Shown here one piece after another: positions 43,065 through 51,563 of a DNA stretch of 64,000 bases. The notes beneath the pieces are model-generated. The model saw nothing but the letters and a program-made list of their open reading frames with translations, searched no databases and was not told the origin of the DNA. This DNA is from Chryseobacterium luteum. Its GTDB lineage: Bacteria > Bacteroidota > Bacteroidia > Flavobacteriales > Weeksellaceae. Where the stretch lies: positions 186,001 through 250,000 of the forward strand of contig NZ_JPRO01000003.1 in the NCBI RefSeq assembly GCF_000737785.1, read 5' to 3'. The position numbers and the translations under genes were made by a program. Numbering within the stretch: position 1 is the first letter of the stretch; each line of letters opens with the position of its first letter.

Positions 43065-45719
43065 TACCTGCGATTATCGGGGCTTGAACCTTTGATTATA
43101 ACTCCGGAAAGTAATTTCATCAACGTTGGTGAAAGGACAAACGTTGCGGGTTCCAAAAAGTTTTTAAGATTAATTAAAGAAGAGAAATTTTCTGAAGCGT
43201 TAGATATTGCCCGTCACCAGGTTGAAGGCGGTGCGCAGATTCTTGATGTAAATTTTGATGACGGATTGATTGACGGAAAAGCTTCCATGATAAAATTCCT
43301 GAACTTAATTGCTTCAGAGCCGGATATTTCCAGAATTCCGATCATGATTGATTCCTCAAAATGGGAGATTTTAGAGGCCGGACTTCAGGTGGTTCAGGGA
43401 AAATCTGTCGTGAATTCCATCAGTTTAAAAGGAGGTGAAGAAGAATTTATCAAGCAGGCAAAAGCAATCAAAAGATATGGTGCAGCAGTCATTGTAATGG
43501 CTTTTGATGAAGACGGACAAGCCGATAATTACGATCGCAGACTTGAAATTTCAAAACGTTCTTATGATATTTTGGTGAACCAGGTTGGTTTTCCGGCAGA
43601 AGATATCATTTTTGATTTAAATATTTTTCCTGTCGCAACAGGAATGGACGAGCACAGAAGAAATGCAATCGACTTCATTGAGGCAACAAGATGGGTTCGG
43701 CAAAACCTTCCGTACGCATCTGTGAGCGGTGGCGTGAGTAATGTTTCGTTCTCTTTCCGTGGAAATGATACCGTAAGAGAAGCAATGCACTCGGTTTTCC
43801 TTTACCACGCAATTCAGGCGGGAATGAATATCGGAATTGTAAACCCTGCCATGTTGGAGGTTTATGATGAAATTAATAAAGAATTATTAGGCCTTGTAGA
43901 AGATGTAATTCTCGATAAAAGAGAAGACGCAACGGAAAGGCTTTTAGATTATTCCGAAAAACATAAATCTGTTAAAAAAGAGTTTGTTGAAGAACTTGAA
44001 TGGCGGACCAGACCTTTACAGGAAAGAATCACGCACGCTTTGGTAAAAGGAATCGACCGTTTTATCGAAGAAGATGTGGAAGAAGCAAGATTACAGTCTG
44101 CAAAACCTTTACATGTTATTGAAGTTAATTTAATGACCGGAATGGGCGTTGTCGGAGACTTATTCGGAAGCGGAAAAATGTTCCTGCCACAAGTTGTAAA
44201 ATCAGCAAGGGTAATGAAAAAGGCGGTCGCCTATTTACAGCCGTTTATTGAAGCTGAAAAAGATGGTACACGACCTGCCAACGGAAAAATTTTAATGGCA
44301 ACGGTAAAAGGTGATGTTCACGATATCGGTAAAAATATTGTGAGCGTTGTGCTGGGTTGTAACAATTATGAAATTGTTGATTTGGGAGTGATGGTTCCGG
44401 CTGAAAAAATTATTCAGGCAGCAATTGACCATAATGTTGATGTAATTGGGTTAAGCGGTTTAATTACGCCAAGTCTGGACGAAATGGTGTATATCGCGTC
44501 AGAATTAGAACGTCAGAACCTTAATTTTCCTTTATTAATCGGCGGTGCAACGACTTCAAAAGCGCATACTGCGGTAAAAATAGATTTAAAATATAAAAAT
44601 GCGGTTGTTCATGTAAATGACGCTTCACGAGCGGTAAATGTGGTGAGTTCATTGCTTGGTGACAGAAATAAAGAATATGTTGATGATTTAAAAAGTGATT
44701 ATTCAGATTTCCGTGAAAAGTTCCTGAACAGGCAGATTGATAAAGAATATGTTTCGATTGAAGATGCCAGAAAAGATAAATTTAAAATTGATTGGGAAAA
44801 TGAAGAAATTTTCACCCCAAATCAATTAGGAATACAGGTTTTTGAAAATCAGGACTTAAATGAATTGGTTCCTTTCATCGATTGGTCGCCGTTTTTCAGA
44901 AGCTGGGATTTACACGGAAAATACCCGAATATCTTTGATGATGAGGTTGTCGGAGCTCAGGCAAAAGAATTATTTAAAGATGCACAGGTTATTTTAAAGA
45001 GAATTTTAGACGAAAAATCTTTAACGGCAAAAGCAATTTTCGGAATTTTTAAAGCCAATTCAACTGAAAATGATGATATTTTAATTTTGGATGAAAATGG
45101 TCAGCAACAGTCAAAATTCATCACATTAAGACAGCAGTTACAAAAATCAAAAGGAAAAGAATATTTGGCGTTAAGTGATTTTATCGCTCCTCAAAGTTCA
45201 GGGAAAACCGATTATGTCGGAGCTTTCTGTGTAACAACAGGTTTCGGAACCGATGAATTATCAGATGAATACGAAAAAGCGAACGACGATTATAATGCGA
45301 TCATGGTTAAAGCATTGGCAGACCGTTTTGCAGAGGCGTATGCTGAATTTTTACATAAAAAAGTAAGAACGGAATATTGGGGTTATGCCAATCAGGAAAG
45401 TTTAAGTAACGAAGATTTAATTGCTGAAAAATATAAAGGCGTTCGCCCGGCTCCGGGCTATCCTGCATGTCCCGATCACTTGGAAAAACATGCAATTTGG
45501 GATCTTTTAAAAGTGGAAGAAAATATCGGAGTTTTCCTTACTGAAAGTTTAGCCATGTTCCCGACAGCTTCTGTTTCAGGATATTATTTCGGAAGTCCTC
45601 ACGCAAAATATTTCGGACTCGGAAAAATCACGGAAGATCAGTTGAAAGACTATTCAAAAAGAAAAGGAATTTCTTTACAGGAAGCAAGAAAATGGCTGTC
45701 ACCTAATTTAGCAGATTAA
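43011..45719 (+). CDS. metH: methionine synthase, folate-, cobalamin- and SAM-binding half
   Basis: The 902-residue protein has the pterin-binding domain ([31 protein letters not shown]), the cobalamin cap ([20 protein letters not shown]), the B12 domain with [12 protein letters not shown] supplying the cobalt-ligand histidine, and the reactivation domain ([33 protein letters not shown]). It completes MetH with the gene at 41606. Its first 17 residues (MENRDEIL... to T17) are low-complexity, Asn/Gln/Thr-rich, and encoded by the end of the inserted element, unlike usual MetH starts. Confidence 0.94.
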   Translation: MENRDEILNTQYQTQNTKYLRLSGLEPLIITPESNFINVGERTNVAGSKKFLRLIKEEKFSEALDIARHQVEGGAQILDVNFDDGLIDGKASMIKFLNLIASEPDISRIPIMIDSSKWEILEAGLQVVQGKSVVNSISLKGGEEEFIKQAKAIKRYGAAVIVMAFDEDGQADNYDRRLEISKRSYDILVNQVGFPAEDIIFDLNIFPVATGMDEHRRNAIDFIEATRWVRQNLPYASVSGGVSNVSFSFRGNDTVREAMHSVFLYHAIQAGMNIGIVNPAMLEVYDEINKELLGLVEDVILDKREDATERLLDYSEKHKSVKKEFVEELEWRTRPLQERITHALVKGIDRFIEEDVEEARLQSAKPLHVIEVNLMTGMGVVGDLFGSGKMFLPQVVKSARVMKKAVAYLQPFIEAEKDGTRPANGKILMATVKGDVHDIGKNIVSVVLGCNNYEIVDLGVMVPAEKIIQAAIDHNVDVIGLSGLITPSLDEMVYIASELERQNLNFPLLIGGATTSKAHTAVKIDLKYKNAVVHVNDASRAVNVVSSLLGDRNKEYVDDLKSDYSDFREKFLNRQIDKEYVSIEDARKDKFKIDWENEEIFTPNQLGIQVFENQDLNELVPFIDWSPFFRSWDLHGKYPNIFDDEVVGAQAKELFKDAQVILKRILDEKSLTAKAIFGIFKANSTENDDILILDENGQQQSKFITLRQQLQKSKGKEYLALSDFIAPQSSGKTDYVGAFCVTTGFGTDELSDEYEKANDDYNAIMVKALADRFAEAYAEFLHKKVRTEYWGYANQESLSNEDLIAEKYKGVRPAPGYPACPDHLEKHAIWDLLKVEENIGVFLTESLAMFPTASVSGYYFGSPHAKYFGLGKITEDQLKDYSKRKGISLQEARKWLSPNLAD

Positions 45720-45727
45720 AATTAAAC

Positions 45728-46687
45728 ATGAAAATTACAGATCATATAAAAAATGCCAATGGCAAAACTCTATTTTCCTTAGAAGTGGTTCCGCCCCAGA
45801 AAGGAATAGGAATCGAAGATCTCTATACAAATATAGATCCGCTTATGGAGTTTAAGCCGCCATTTATTGATGTAACGACCTCCAGAGAAGAATATATTTA
45901 CATTGATAAAGGAAATGGTTTAATGGAACGTAGAATTACAAGAATGCGTCCCGGAACTCTGGGGATTTGTGCGGCAATTCAGCATAAATATAATGTAGAT
46001 ACCGTTCCGCACTTGCTTTGCGGAGGTTTTACAAAAGAAGAAACAGAATATCTTTTGGTCGATTGTATGTATCTCGGAATCGACAATATCATGGCGTTGC
46101 GTGGCGATGCGATGAAAGGTCATCAGTATTTCGAAGCCACTCCCGGAGGTCATTCAAGTGCGATGGATCTGGTTCATCAAATTAATGATTTAGGTCGCGG
46201 AAAATATCTCCATAATGAAGATCAGATTTGTGATGAGTTGAATAAATTCTGTATCGGAGTTGCCGGTTATCCTGAAAAACACATGGAAGCACCTTCAATG
46301 AATTACGACCTGAAATGGCTGAAACAAAAAGTAGATGCCGGAGCAGATTATATCGTAACGCAAATGTTTTTTGATAATAAAAAATTCATTGAGTTTGTAA
46401 CTAAAGCAAGAGAAATGGGAATCACAGTTCCTATTATTCCGGGAATTAAGCCGATTGCTACGAAGAAACACTTAAAACTTTTACCGCAAGTTTTTAAAAT
46501 TGATTTACCGGAAGATTTAATTAACGCTGTTGAAAGTGCCAAAAATAACGAAGCCGTAAAACAAATCGGAGTAGAATGGGCAATCAACCAGTGCAAAGAA
46601 TTGCTTGATTTTGGAGTTCCTGTTCTGCACTTTTACTCGATGGGGAAGAGTGACAACATAAAAAAAGTAGCCGGAGAGCTATTCTAA
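45728..46687 (+). CDS. metF: methylenetetrahydrofolate reductase
   Basis: The 319-residue protein reduces 5,10-methylene-THF to 5-methyl-THF, the methyl donor used by MetH just upstream (8-base gap). It shows LEVVPPQKG, the FAD/folate-barrel segments IMALRGDAMKG and VAGYPEKHMEAPS, and YIVTQMFFDNKKF, as in MetF. It is the last gene of the riboswitch operon and is followed by a good terminator. Confidence 0.94.
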   Translation: MKITDHIKNANGKTLFSLEVVPPQKGIGIEDLYTNIDPLMEFKPPFIDVTTSREEYIYIDKGNGLMERRITRMRPGTLGICAAIQHKYNVDTVPHLLCGGFTKEETEYLLVDCMYLGIDNIMALRGDAMKGHQYFEATPGGHSSAMDLVHQINDLGRGKYLHNEDQICDELNKFCIGVAGYPEKHMEAPSMNYDLKWLKQKVDAGADYIVTQMFFDNKKFIEFVTKAREMGITVPIIPGIKPIATKKHLKLLPQVFKIDLPEDLINAVESAKNNEAVKQIGVEWAINQCKELLDFGVPVLHFYSMGKSDNIKKVAGELF

Positions 46688-46713
46688 TAAAGTAAAAGTG
46701 ATATTTGATTTTG

Positions 46714-46739
46714 AAGCCTTGTTTTTAACAGGGCTTTTT
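46714..46739 (+). terminator. terminator of the methionine operon
   Basis: AAGCCTTGTT (46714-46723) pairs with AACAGGGCTT (46727-46736) with one wobble, TTT loop and following Ts, 27 bases after the metF stop. Confidence 0.8.
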
Positions 46740-46748
46740 GTTGATTAT

Positions 46749-46797
46749 AGTTTAGGGTTTCGGGCGGAGCCAAAGGCTCCGCCCGAAACCCTAAACT
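46749..46797. repeat. perfect 23-bp palindrome between metF and a convergent gene
   Basis: Positions 46749-46771 and 46775-46797 are perfectly complementary around an AAA loop; the centre is GGCGGAGCC-AAA-GGCTCCGCC and the outer arm contains TTTAGGGTTTCGGG. Neither side has a T-run and a normal terminator already lies just upstream, so this is an additional structure. Confidence 0.7.
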
Positions 46798-46814
46798 TGA
46801 TAATTTTAAAATTA

Positions 46815-47300
46815 TCAAATCTCGTTTTGATATTGTATTAATCTTTCAAAAACACTCTTAGTCGTCGGTTTTGATGAATTTAGATTAAAAATAAACATTC
46901 CGCTTTCAATATTAAAAAAATATTTTTTTGTGTCATCTGAAATCGAGAACCATTTTAAAAGCCCGTTTACAATATTAATGTCTTCCCATTTTATAGTGCT
47001 GCTATCTAAAGAAAATACATGAGGATCCTTATGCAGAGTATCTACAAAATGAATATTTCTGCCTTCAACATAGACCATTCCGCTTCCCTGAAAAGCTTTT
47101 ATCTTAAAGAATTCATTCTGGGTATTTCCCATATTGTAACGAACAAAAGCGTAATATTCAGGAGATCCGATTTGTTCCAGTAAAAGTTTCTGTTTTTTCT
47201 TTCGGCTTCTTGCTGCAAGATAAGCAATGAGAAAAATGATCGCTGGAAGTGAAAATAAGAAAAGGATGAAAAAAATAAGTAAGATAACTACTGAATCCAT
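46815..47300 (-). CDS. hypothetical membrane-anchored protein
   Basis: The 161-residue protein has one N-terminal transmembrane helix (about 4-28) followed by a basic stretch (RSRKKKQ) and a cytoplasmic domain of short beta strands and a C-terminal helix (MVYVEGRNIHFVDT, VFSLDSSTIKWEDI, KKYFFNIESGMFIFNL). The strand pattern resembles a PH/GRAM-like fold, but this is a guess. No family is recognised. It stands alone, with an MITE-like repeat immediately upstream (47315-47408). Confidence 0.65.
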   Translation of the reverse strand: MDSVVILLIFFILFLFSLPAIIFLIAYLAARSRKKKQKLLLEQIGSPEYYAFVRYNMGNTQNEFFKIKAFQGSGMVYVEGRNIHFVDTLHKDPHVFSLDSSTIKWEDINIVNGLLKWFSISDDTKKYFFNIESGMFIFNLNSSKPTTKSVFERLIQYQNEI

Positions 47301-47314
47301 AAGTTTTATATTTT

Positions 47315-47408
47315 AGAGTCTGTTTAAATTTATGTTTAATTTCCTGAATCCGAATAAACTTTATTTATTATTTTCAACTTGCTTTAATTTTGAAATTTAA
47401 CAAGCCCT
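47315..47408. repeat. short MITE-like element
   Basis: AGAGTCTGTTTAAATTT (47315-47331) faces a degenerate inverted copy at 47393-47408 (AAATTTAACAAGCCCT). The same terminal repeat bounds a longer element at 51159-51321. There is no ORF inside. Confidence 0.5.
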
Positions 47409-47412
47409 TACA

Positions 47413-48567
47413 TTATAATTCAGGATGTCTTTCAAATTCCTTATTTTGATCAAACAAATACCGGTACGTTGCCAGTTTTCTCGTCACTGTTGTATCTAAA
47501 TTCTCGGCAATCTTTATCATCTTAGGATTAAAATCACCGATCCATTGAAGTTCGGTTGTCTTAAAATCAGTGTGCTTTCTCAGATGTTGAGTTCCTTCCC
47601 AGATCATATATCCTTCAATGCCTTTTCTTTGCCATTCCGGAACAACTCCGAAGACGAGACCGACCATTTTTTCGTTTTTCTTGAATTTTTTTACCCATAA
47701 AAATTTAAGCTTTTCAATCCAGCCAAATTTTCCATTCAGATATTTAAACCATTGATTTAAATCCGGAATATTCATCCACATGGCAACGGGTTTCTCGTTC
47801 TCGTAAACAAACCATGAAATATGTTCATTGATGATGGGTTTCATGGTTTTGAACATTTTTAAAACTTTAGCTTCGGTCAGTTGCTTGCCTTCTCCATGTG
47901 TTGACCAGGCTTTATTATAGATTTCAGTAAAATCTTTCGCAAACTTTTCAAGATTATTTTTTTTTAAAGGTTTTGCAGAGATGGCAGAATTTTTACTATG
48001 CTTGGCGTGCATAACCGTGAAAACTCTCGAAACTTCTGCAAAAATCGGTCGCGAAAAACAAAGCTGTTCAAAGTAAATATTGAAACCATAATTCTCAAAA
48101 AGCTCTTTGTAGTAAGGGAAATTATAATTCATCCCGTACAGAGGCTCTATAAATCCGTCGATCAGAAGTCCCCAAAACTTATCACGTTCACCAAAATTGA
48201 TAGGTCCGTCCATTGCTTCCATTCCTCTTTCCTGAAGCCAGTTTTTGCAGTAATCAAAAATGAAATTCGCTGTTTCCTTATCATTAATACAGTCAAAAAA
48301 GCCGATTCCTCCGGTGGGTTGGTTTTGTTTGTAATATTTATTTACAAAAATCGCAATTTTTCCAACGGTCTGATTTTGTTTATTTTTAAATAAAAACCTT
48401 TTGCATTCTCCGGTTTTGAAGAATTTATTTTTTTCGGGATTAAAAATCTCCTCGATGTCCTTATCTAAAGGTTTGATATAGTTTTTGTCGTGTTGGTAAA
48501 GTCTTGCTGGGAATTCTAAAAATTCCTTTCTCTGGGCTTCATGTTGTACTTCTTCAACAATAATCAT
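47413..48567 (-). CDS. GNAT-fold protein of the YghO-like family
   Basis: The 384-residue protein resembles the large GNAT-like family found widely in bacteria: PARLYQHDKNYIKPLD at the start, KNKQNQTVGKIAIFVNKYY, FFDCINDKETANFIFDYCKNW, MDGPINFGERDKFWGLLI, and a C-terminal acetyl-CoA-type segment VPEWQRKGIEGYMIWEG. It is cytoplasmic. The substrate is unknown; N-acyltransfer is inferred from the fold. It is divergent from folE. Confidence 0.75.
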   Translation of the reverse strand: MIIVEEVQHEAQRKEFLEFPARLYQHDKNYIKPLDKDIEEIFNPEKNKFFKTGECKRFLFKNKQNQTVGKIAIFVNKYYKQNQPTGGIGFFDCINDKETANFIFDYCKNWLQERGMEAMDGPINFGERDKFWGLLIDGFIEPLYGMNYNFPYYKELFENYGFNIYFEQLCFSRPIFAEVSRVFTVMHAKHSKNSAISAKPLKKNNLEKFAKDFTEIYNKAWSTHGEGKQLTEAKVLKMFKTMKPIINEHISWFVYENEKPVAMWMNIPDLNQWFKYLNGKFGWIEKLKFLWVKKFKKNEKMVGLVFGVVPEWQRKGIEGYMIWEGTQHLRKHTDFKTTELQWIGDFNPKMIKIAENLDTTVTRKLATYRYLFDQNKEFERHPEL

Positions 48568-48644
48568 AGTATGTAATTCCGGGTGAGAGCGTGAAAGATA
48601 ATATTTTTAGTTTAAAATTGAAATAAATCAATAAATATTATGCG

Positions 48645-48652
48645 TATTTTTG
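48645..48652 (+). promoter_or_regulatory. -7 element of folE
   Basis: TATTTTTG, preceded by GCG as at the ferritin promoter, lies 11 bases before the ATG, leaving almost no leader. A TTG 24 bases upstream (48618-48620) is slightly far for -33. Confidence 0.55.
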
Positions 48653-48663
48653 TGGCAAATTAA

Positions 48664-49338
48664 ATGAAAATGGTTGATTTTACGGATAACGACGATGATA
48701 TTTTCACAGGAAAAGAACATACGCCCATAAGGAAAGATGCTTTTGATAAATCGCCACAGGAAAAGATAGAAAAGATCACAGAACTTTTTGGGGAAATCAT
48801 GGAAACATTGGGAATGGATATGACCGATGACTCTTTGAAAGATTCGCCAAAACGTGTGGCAAAAATGTATGTAAACGAAATTTTCGGAGGACTACTTCCA
48901 GAAAACAAACCTGGAATTTCTACATTTTCAAACAAATATAAATACCGCCAGATGTTGGTGGAAAAAGATATTACCGTATATTCATTCTGTGAACATCACT
49001 TTTTGCCGATTATCGGAAGAGCACACGTTGCTTATATTTCAAATGGTGAAGTGATTGGTCTTTCAAAAATCAACAGGATTGTTGATTATTATGCAAAAAG
49101 ACCGCAGGTTCAGGAAAGGTTGACAATGCAGATTGTTGATGCTTTAAAAGAAGCGTTGGGAACGAAAGATGTTGCCTGTATCATAGATGCAAAACATCTT
49201 TGCGTAAATTGCAGGGGAATTAAAGATACTTCAAGTTCGACAATTACGGCTGAATTAAGCGGTATTTTCAGAACAAATCCTATTACCAGACAGGAATTCC
49301 TGCATTATGTAGGAAGTCATGCAAAATTGGATAATTGA
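48664..49338 (+). CDS. folE: GTP cyclohydrolase I
   Basis: The 224-residue enzyme converts GTP to dihydroneopterin triphosphate, the first step of folate synthesis. It has the zinc and active-site motif FCEHHFLPIIGRAHVAY, then GLSKINRIVDYYAKRPQVQERL and the C-terminal CVNCRGIKDTSSST with the third zinc cysteine. An N-terminal extension of about 35 acidic residues precedes the core. An in-frame ATG at 48670 is an alternative start. Confidence 0.95.
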   Translation: MKMVDFTDNDDDIFTGKEHTPIRKDAFDKSPQEKIEKITELFGEIMETLGMDMTDDSLKDSPKRVAKMYVNEIFGGLLPENKPGISTFSNKYKYRQMLVEKDITVYSFCEHHFLPIIGRAHVAYISNGEVIGLSKINRIVDYYAKRPQVQERLTMQIVDALKEALGTKDVACIIDAKHLCVNCRGIKDTSSSTITAELSGIFRTNPITRQEFLHYVGSHAKLDN

Positions 49339-49353
49339 TAAATTTATATAGAA

Positions 49354-49431
49354 ATGATAAAATTTAAAAAAGTTTCGGATAAGATTTTTGTAACCACAAT
49401 TATTTGTTGTTGTTGTAAATGCTGCTGTTAA
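49354..49431 (+). CDS. cysteine-rich leader peptide upstream of cysS
   Basis: A 25-codon ORF starts with ATG at 49354 (MIKFKKVSDKIFVTT) and ends in IICCCCKCCC and TAA, 70 bases before cysS. Seven of the last eight codons are cysteine (TGT or TGC). Such runs act as sensors: when charged Cys-tRNA is scarce, a ribosome stalls on them. A hairpin GTTAAAGA/TCTTTAAC (49427-49434 with 49440-49447) overlaps the last Cys codon and the stop, so a stalled ribosome would affect its folding. It starts 15 bases after the folE stop. Too short for homology, but the codon run and position are persuasive. Confidence 0.75.
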   Translation: MIKFKKVSDKIFVTTIICCCCKCCC

Positions 49432-49447
49432 AGATTCGGTCTTTAAC
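49427..49447 (+). promoter_or_regulatory. candidate attenuator hairpin at the end of the cys leader
   Basis: GTTAAAGA pairs with TCTTTAAC around TTCGG. It overlaps the leader's final Cys codon and stop. No T-run follows, so it may be a pause, antiterminator or translation-control hairpin rather than a terminator. Confidence 0.5.
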
Positions 49448-49501
49448 AAATTGGAAAACTTTAAAACTAAATTAAAATCATTTACATAAAAAAGAAAAAC
49501 G

Positions 49502-50968
49502 ATGCAATTAAAAATATACAACTCCCTTACATCAGAAAAAGAAATATTTAAACCAATATTAGAAGGAAACGTCGGAATGTACGTTTGTGGACCGACTGTT
49601 TACAGCAATGTGCATTTGGGAAATGTAAGAACTTTTCTTTCCTTCGACTTTATTTACAGAAGTTTAACACATTTGGGTTACAAGGTAAGATATGTAAGAA
49701 ATATTACAGATGCAGGTCACCTTACCGATGATGGAGACGTCAATAATGACCGATTTGTAAAGCAAACCCGTCTGGAAAAATTAGAGCCGATGGAAATCGT
49801 ACAGAAATATACGGTTGATTTCCATAAAGTTCTGGATATGTTCAATTTATTGCCTCCAAACATCGAACCGACTGCAACAGGTCACATTGTAGAGCAGATT
49901 GAATTAACTCAAAAATTAATTGAAAAAGGATTCGCTTACGAAAGCAACGGTTCTGTGTATTTCGACGTATTGGAATACAACAGAAGAGGTTTGAATTATG
50001 GTGAACTTTCAAAAAGAAATATTGAAGAACTTTTCGCCAACACCCGTGACTTGGACGGACAGGGTGAAAAGAAAAACCCACCGGATTTTGCCCTTTGGAA
50101 AAAGGCTTCTCCGGCACATATCATGAGATGGAATTCGCCTTGGGGAGAAGGTTTCCCGGGATGGCATCTTGAATGTACTGCGATGAGTACGAAGTATTTA
50201 GGTGAAACTTTCGACATCCACGGAGGCGGAATGGATTTAAAATTCCCACACCACGAATGTGAAATTGCCCAGGGAAAAGCTTGCAATGATATTGCTCCCG
50301 TAAACTACTGGATGCACGCTAATATGTTGACAATGAATTCTCAGCGTATGAGTAAATCAACAGGAAATTATATTTTGCCGATGCAGCTGATGACAGGAGA
50401 AAATGATTTCTTTGAAAAGCCTTTTCATCCGTCGATTGTGCGTTTTTGCTTTCTGCAGGCTCATTACAGAAGTGTTTTGGATATTTCTAATGATGCAATG
50501 CTGGCAAGTGAAAAAGGTTTTATCAGATTAATGGAAGCGGTGAAAGTATTGAATTCAATCACTCCGAACGATGAAAAACAATCAGATTTCAACCTTGAAG
50601 AATGGAAAAATAAAGCCTACGATGCTTTAAATGATGATTTTAATTCTCCGGTTCTTATCGCTCAACTATTTGAAGCGGTAAAATATATTTTTGCTTTAAA
50701 TGATGCTAAAGAGACCATCTCAACTAAAGATTTAGAAGATTTAAAAGCTACTTTACATGCTTTGATTTTTGATGTTTTAGGTTTACAGGCTATCGAAGAA
50801 AATAACAATGAAAAGCTGGATCAGACATTACAGGTTTTAATTGAATTGAGAAATCAGGCAAGAAAATCTAAAAACTTCGACCTTTCAGACCAGATCAGAG
50901 ATAAACTGCTTGCAGAAGGCATCGAATTGAAAGACGGAAGAGACGGAACAACTTACGTTCTGAATTAA
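49502..50968 (+). CDS. cysS: cysteinyl-tRNA synthetase
   Basis: The 488-residue class I synthetase has [18 protein letters not shown] (first zinc cysteine and the HIGH-type HLGN), [10 protein letters not shown] and [15 protein letters not shown] (zinc and cysteine binding), and RMSKSTGNY (KMSKS). It charges tRNA-Cys in the cytoplasm. A leader ORF rich in Cys codons lies 70 bases upstream, suggesting expression responds to Cys-tRNA charging. Length is normal. Confidence 0.95.
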   Translation: MQLKIYNSLTSEKEIFKPILEGNVGMYVCGPTVYSNVHLGNVRTFLSFDFIYRSLTHLGYKVRYVRNITDAGHLTDDGDVNNDRFVKQTRLEKLEPMEIVQKYTVDFHKVLDMFNLLPPNIEPTATGHIVEQIELTQKLIEKGFAYESNGSVYFDVLEYNRRGLNYGELSKRNIEELFANTRDLDGQGEKKNPPDFALWKKASPAHIMRWNSPWGEGFPGWHLECTAMSTKYLGETFDIHGGGMDLKFPHHECEIAQGKACNDIAPVNYWMHANMLTMNSQRMSKSTGNYILPMQLMTGENDFFEKPFHPSIVRFCFLQAHYRSVLDISNDAMLASEKGFIRLMEAVKVLNSITPNDEKQSDFNLEEWKNKAYDALNDDFNSPVLIAQLFEAVKYIFALNDAKETISTKDLEDLKATLHALIFDVLGLQAIEENNNEKLDQTLQVLIELRNQARKSKNFDLSDQIRDKLLAEGIELKDGRDGTTYVLN

Positions 50969-50989
50969 ATCCTAAAATAAATAATACAG

Positions 50990-51056
50990 CTCCCGCTGAT
51001 GACATGAATTCCACAGACCAATCTGTTGCAATCCGTGTAATCTGCGGGAGTTCTTT
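50990..51056 (+). terminator. imperfect hairpin after cysS, built of ATCTG-type repeat units
   Basis: CTCCCGC (50991-50997 region) faces GCGGGAG (about 51044-51050), and the pairing continues imperfectly inward for about 30 bases per arm. It is followed by TTCTTTTTAC, so it may terminate cysS transcription. The right arm reads AATCTGTTGCAATCCGTGTA, a degenerate repeat vocabulary also seen at 51225-51256. Confidence 0.5.
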
Positions 51057-51158
51057 TTACTGAGGTACCGACAGACAATATTACTAATACAGATTAAAAC
51101 ATAAAACTTGGCATTAAAAAATCTAATCTCCATTCGTTTTTTAACCATAAATCTGTTT

Positions 51159-51321
51159 AGAGCCTGTTTAAATTTTTAAAATCTCGCTGATTGGGCAAGA
51201 TTACGCATATTTTTATAACTGAAATAAATCTGCGTCATCCGCAAAATCTGCGAGAGAAATATATTTCTTTAGTAATTATTTCTGCATCATAATTTTATTG
51301 AATAAAATTTAAACAGACTCT
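51159..51321. repeat. MITE-like element
   Basis: Terminal inverted repeats AGAGCCTGTTTAAATTTT (51159-51176) and its near-complement at 51304-51321 (one mismatch) bound 163 bases without an ORF. A shorter relative lies at 47315-47408. The surrounding gap (50969-51563, 595 bases) holds no gene; 51327-51344 has a further degenerate repeat (TTTGCGCCTTTGCGA). Confidence 0.6.
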
Positions 51322-51563
51322 TAAAACTTTGCGCCTTTGCGATTTTCCAACAAAGAAGTTTAAACAAATTCTATACACCAATAAACAATTACTTTTTTTA
51401 TACTAAGGGGTGAATGATTGGGAGAATAAAATTATCATAATATTAAAGTTTGTATTAAATGATTGTAAATATTATGTAAGAATGTTATTTTTTTTGTGAT
51501 TCTATTTGTAAATTCTGTAACTTAGTTACATTAAAATGATCACGAATCTAAATTCTACATTGT

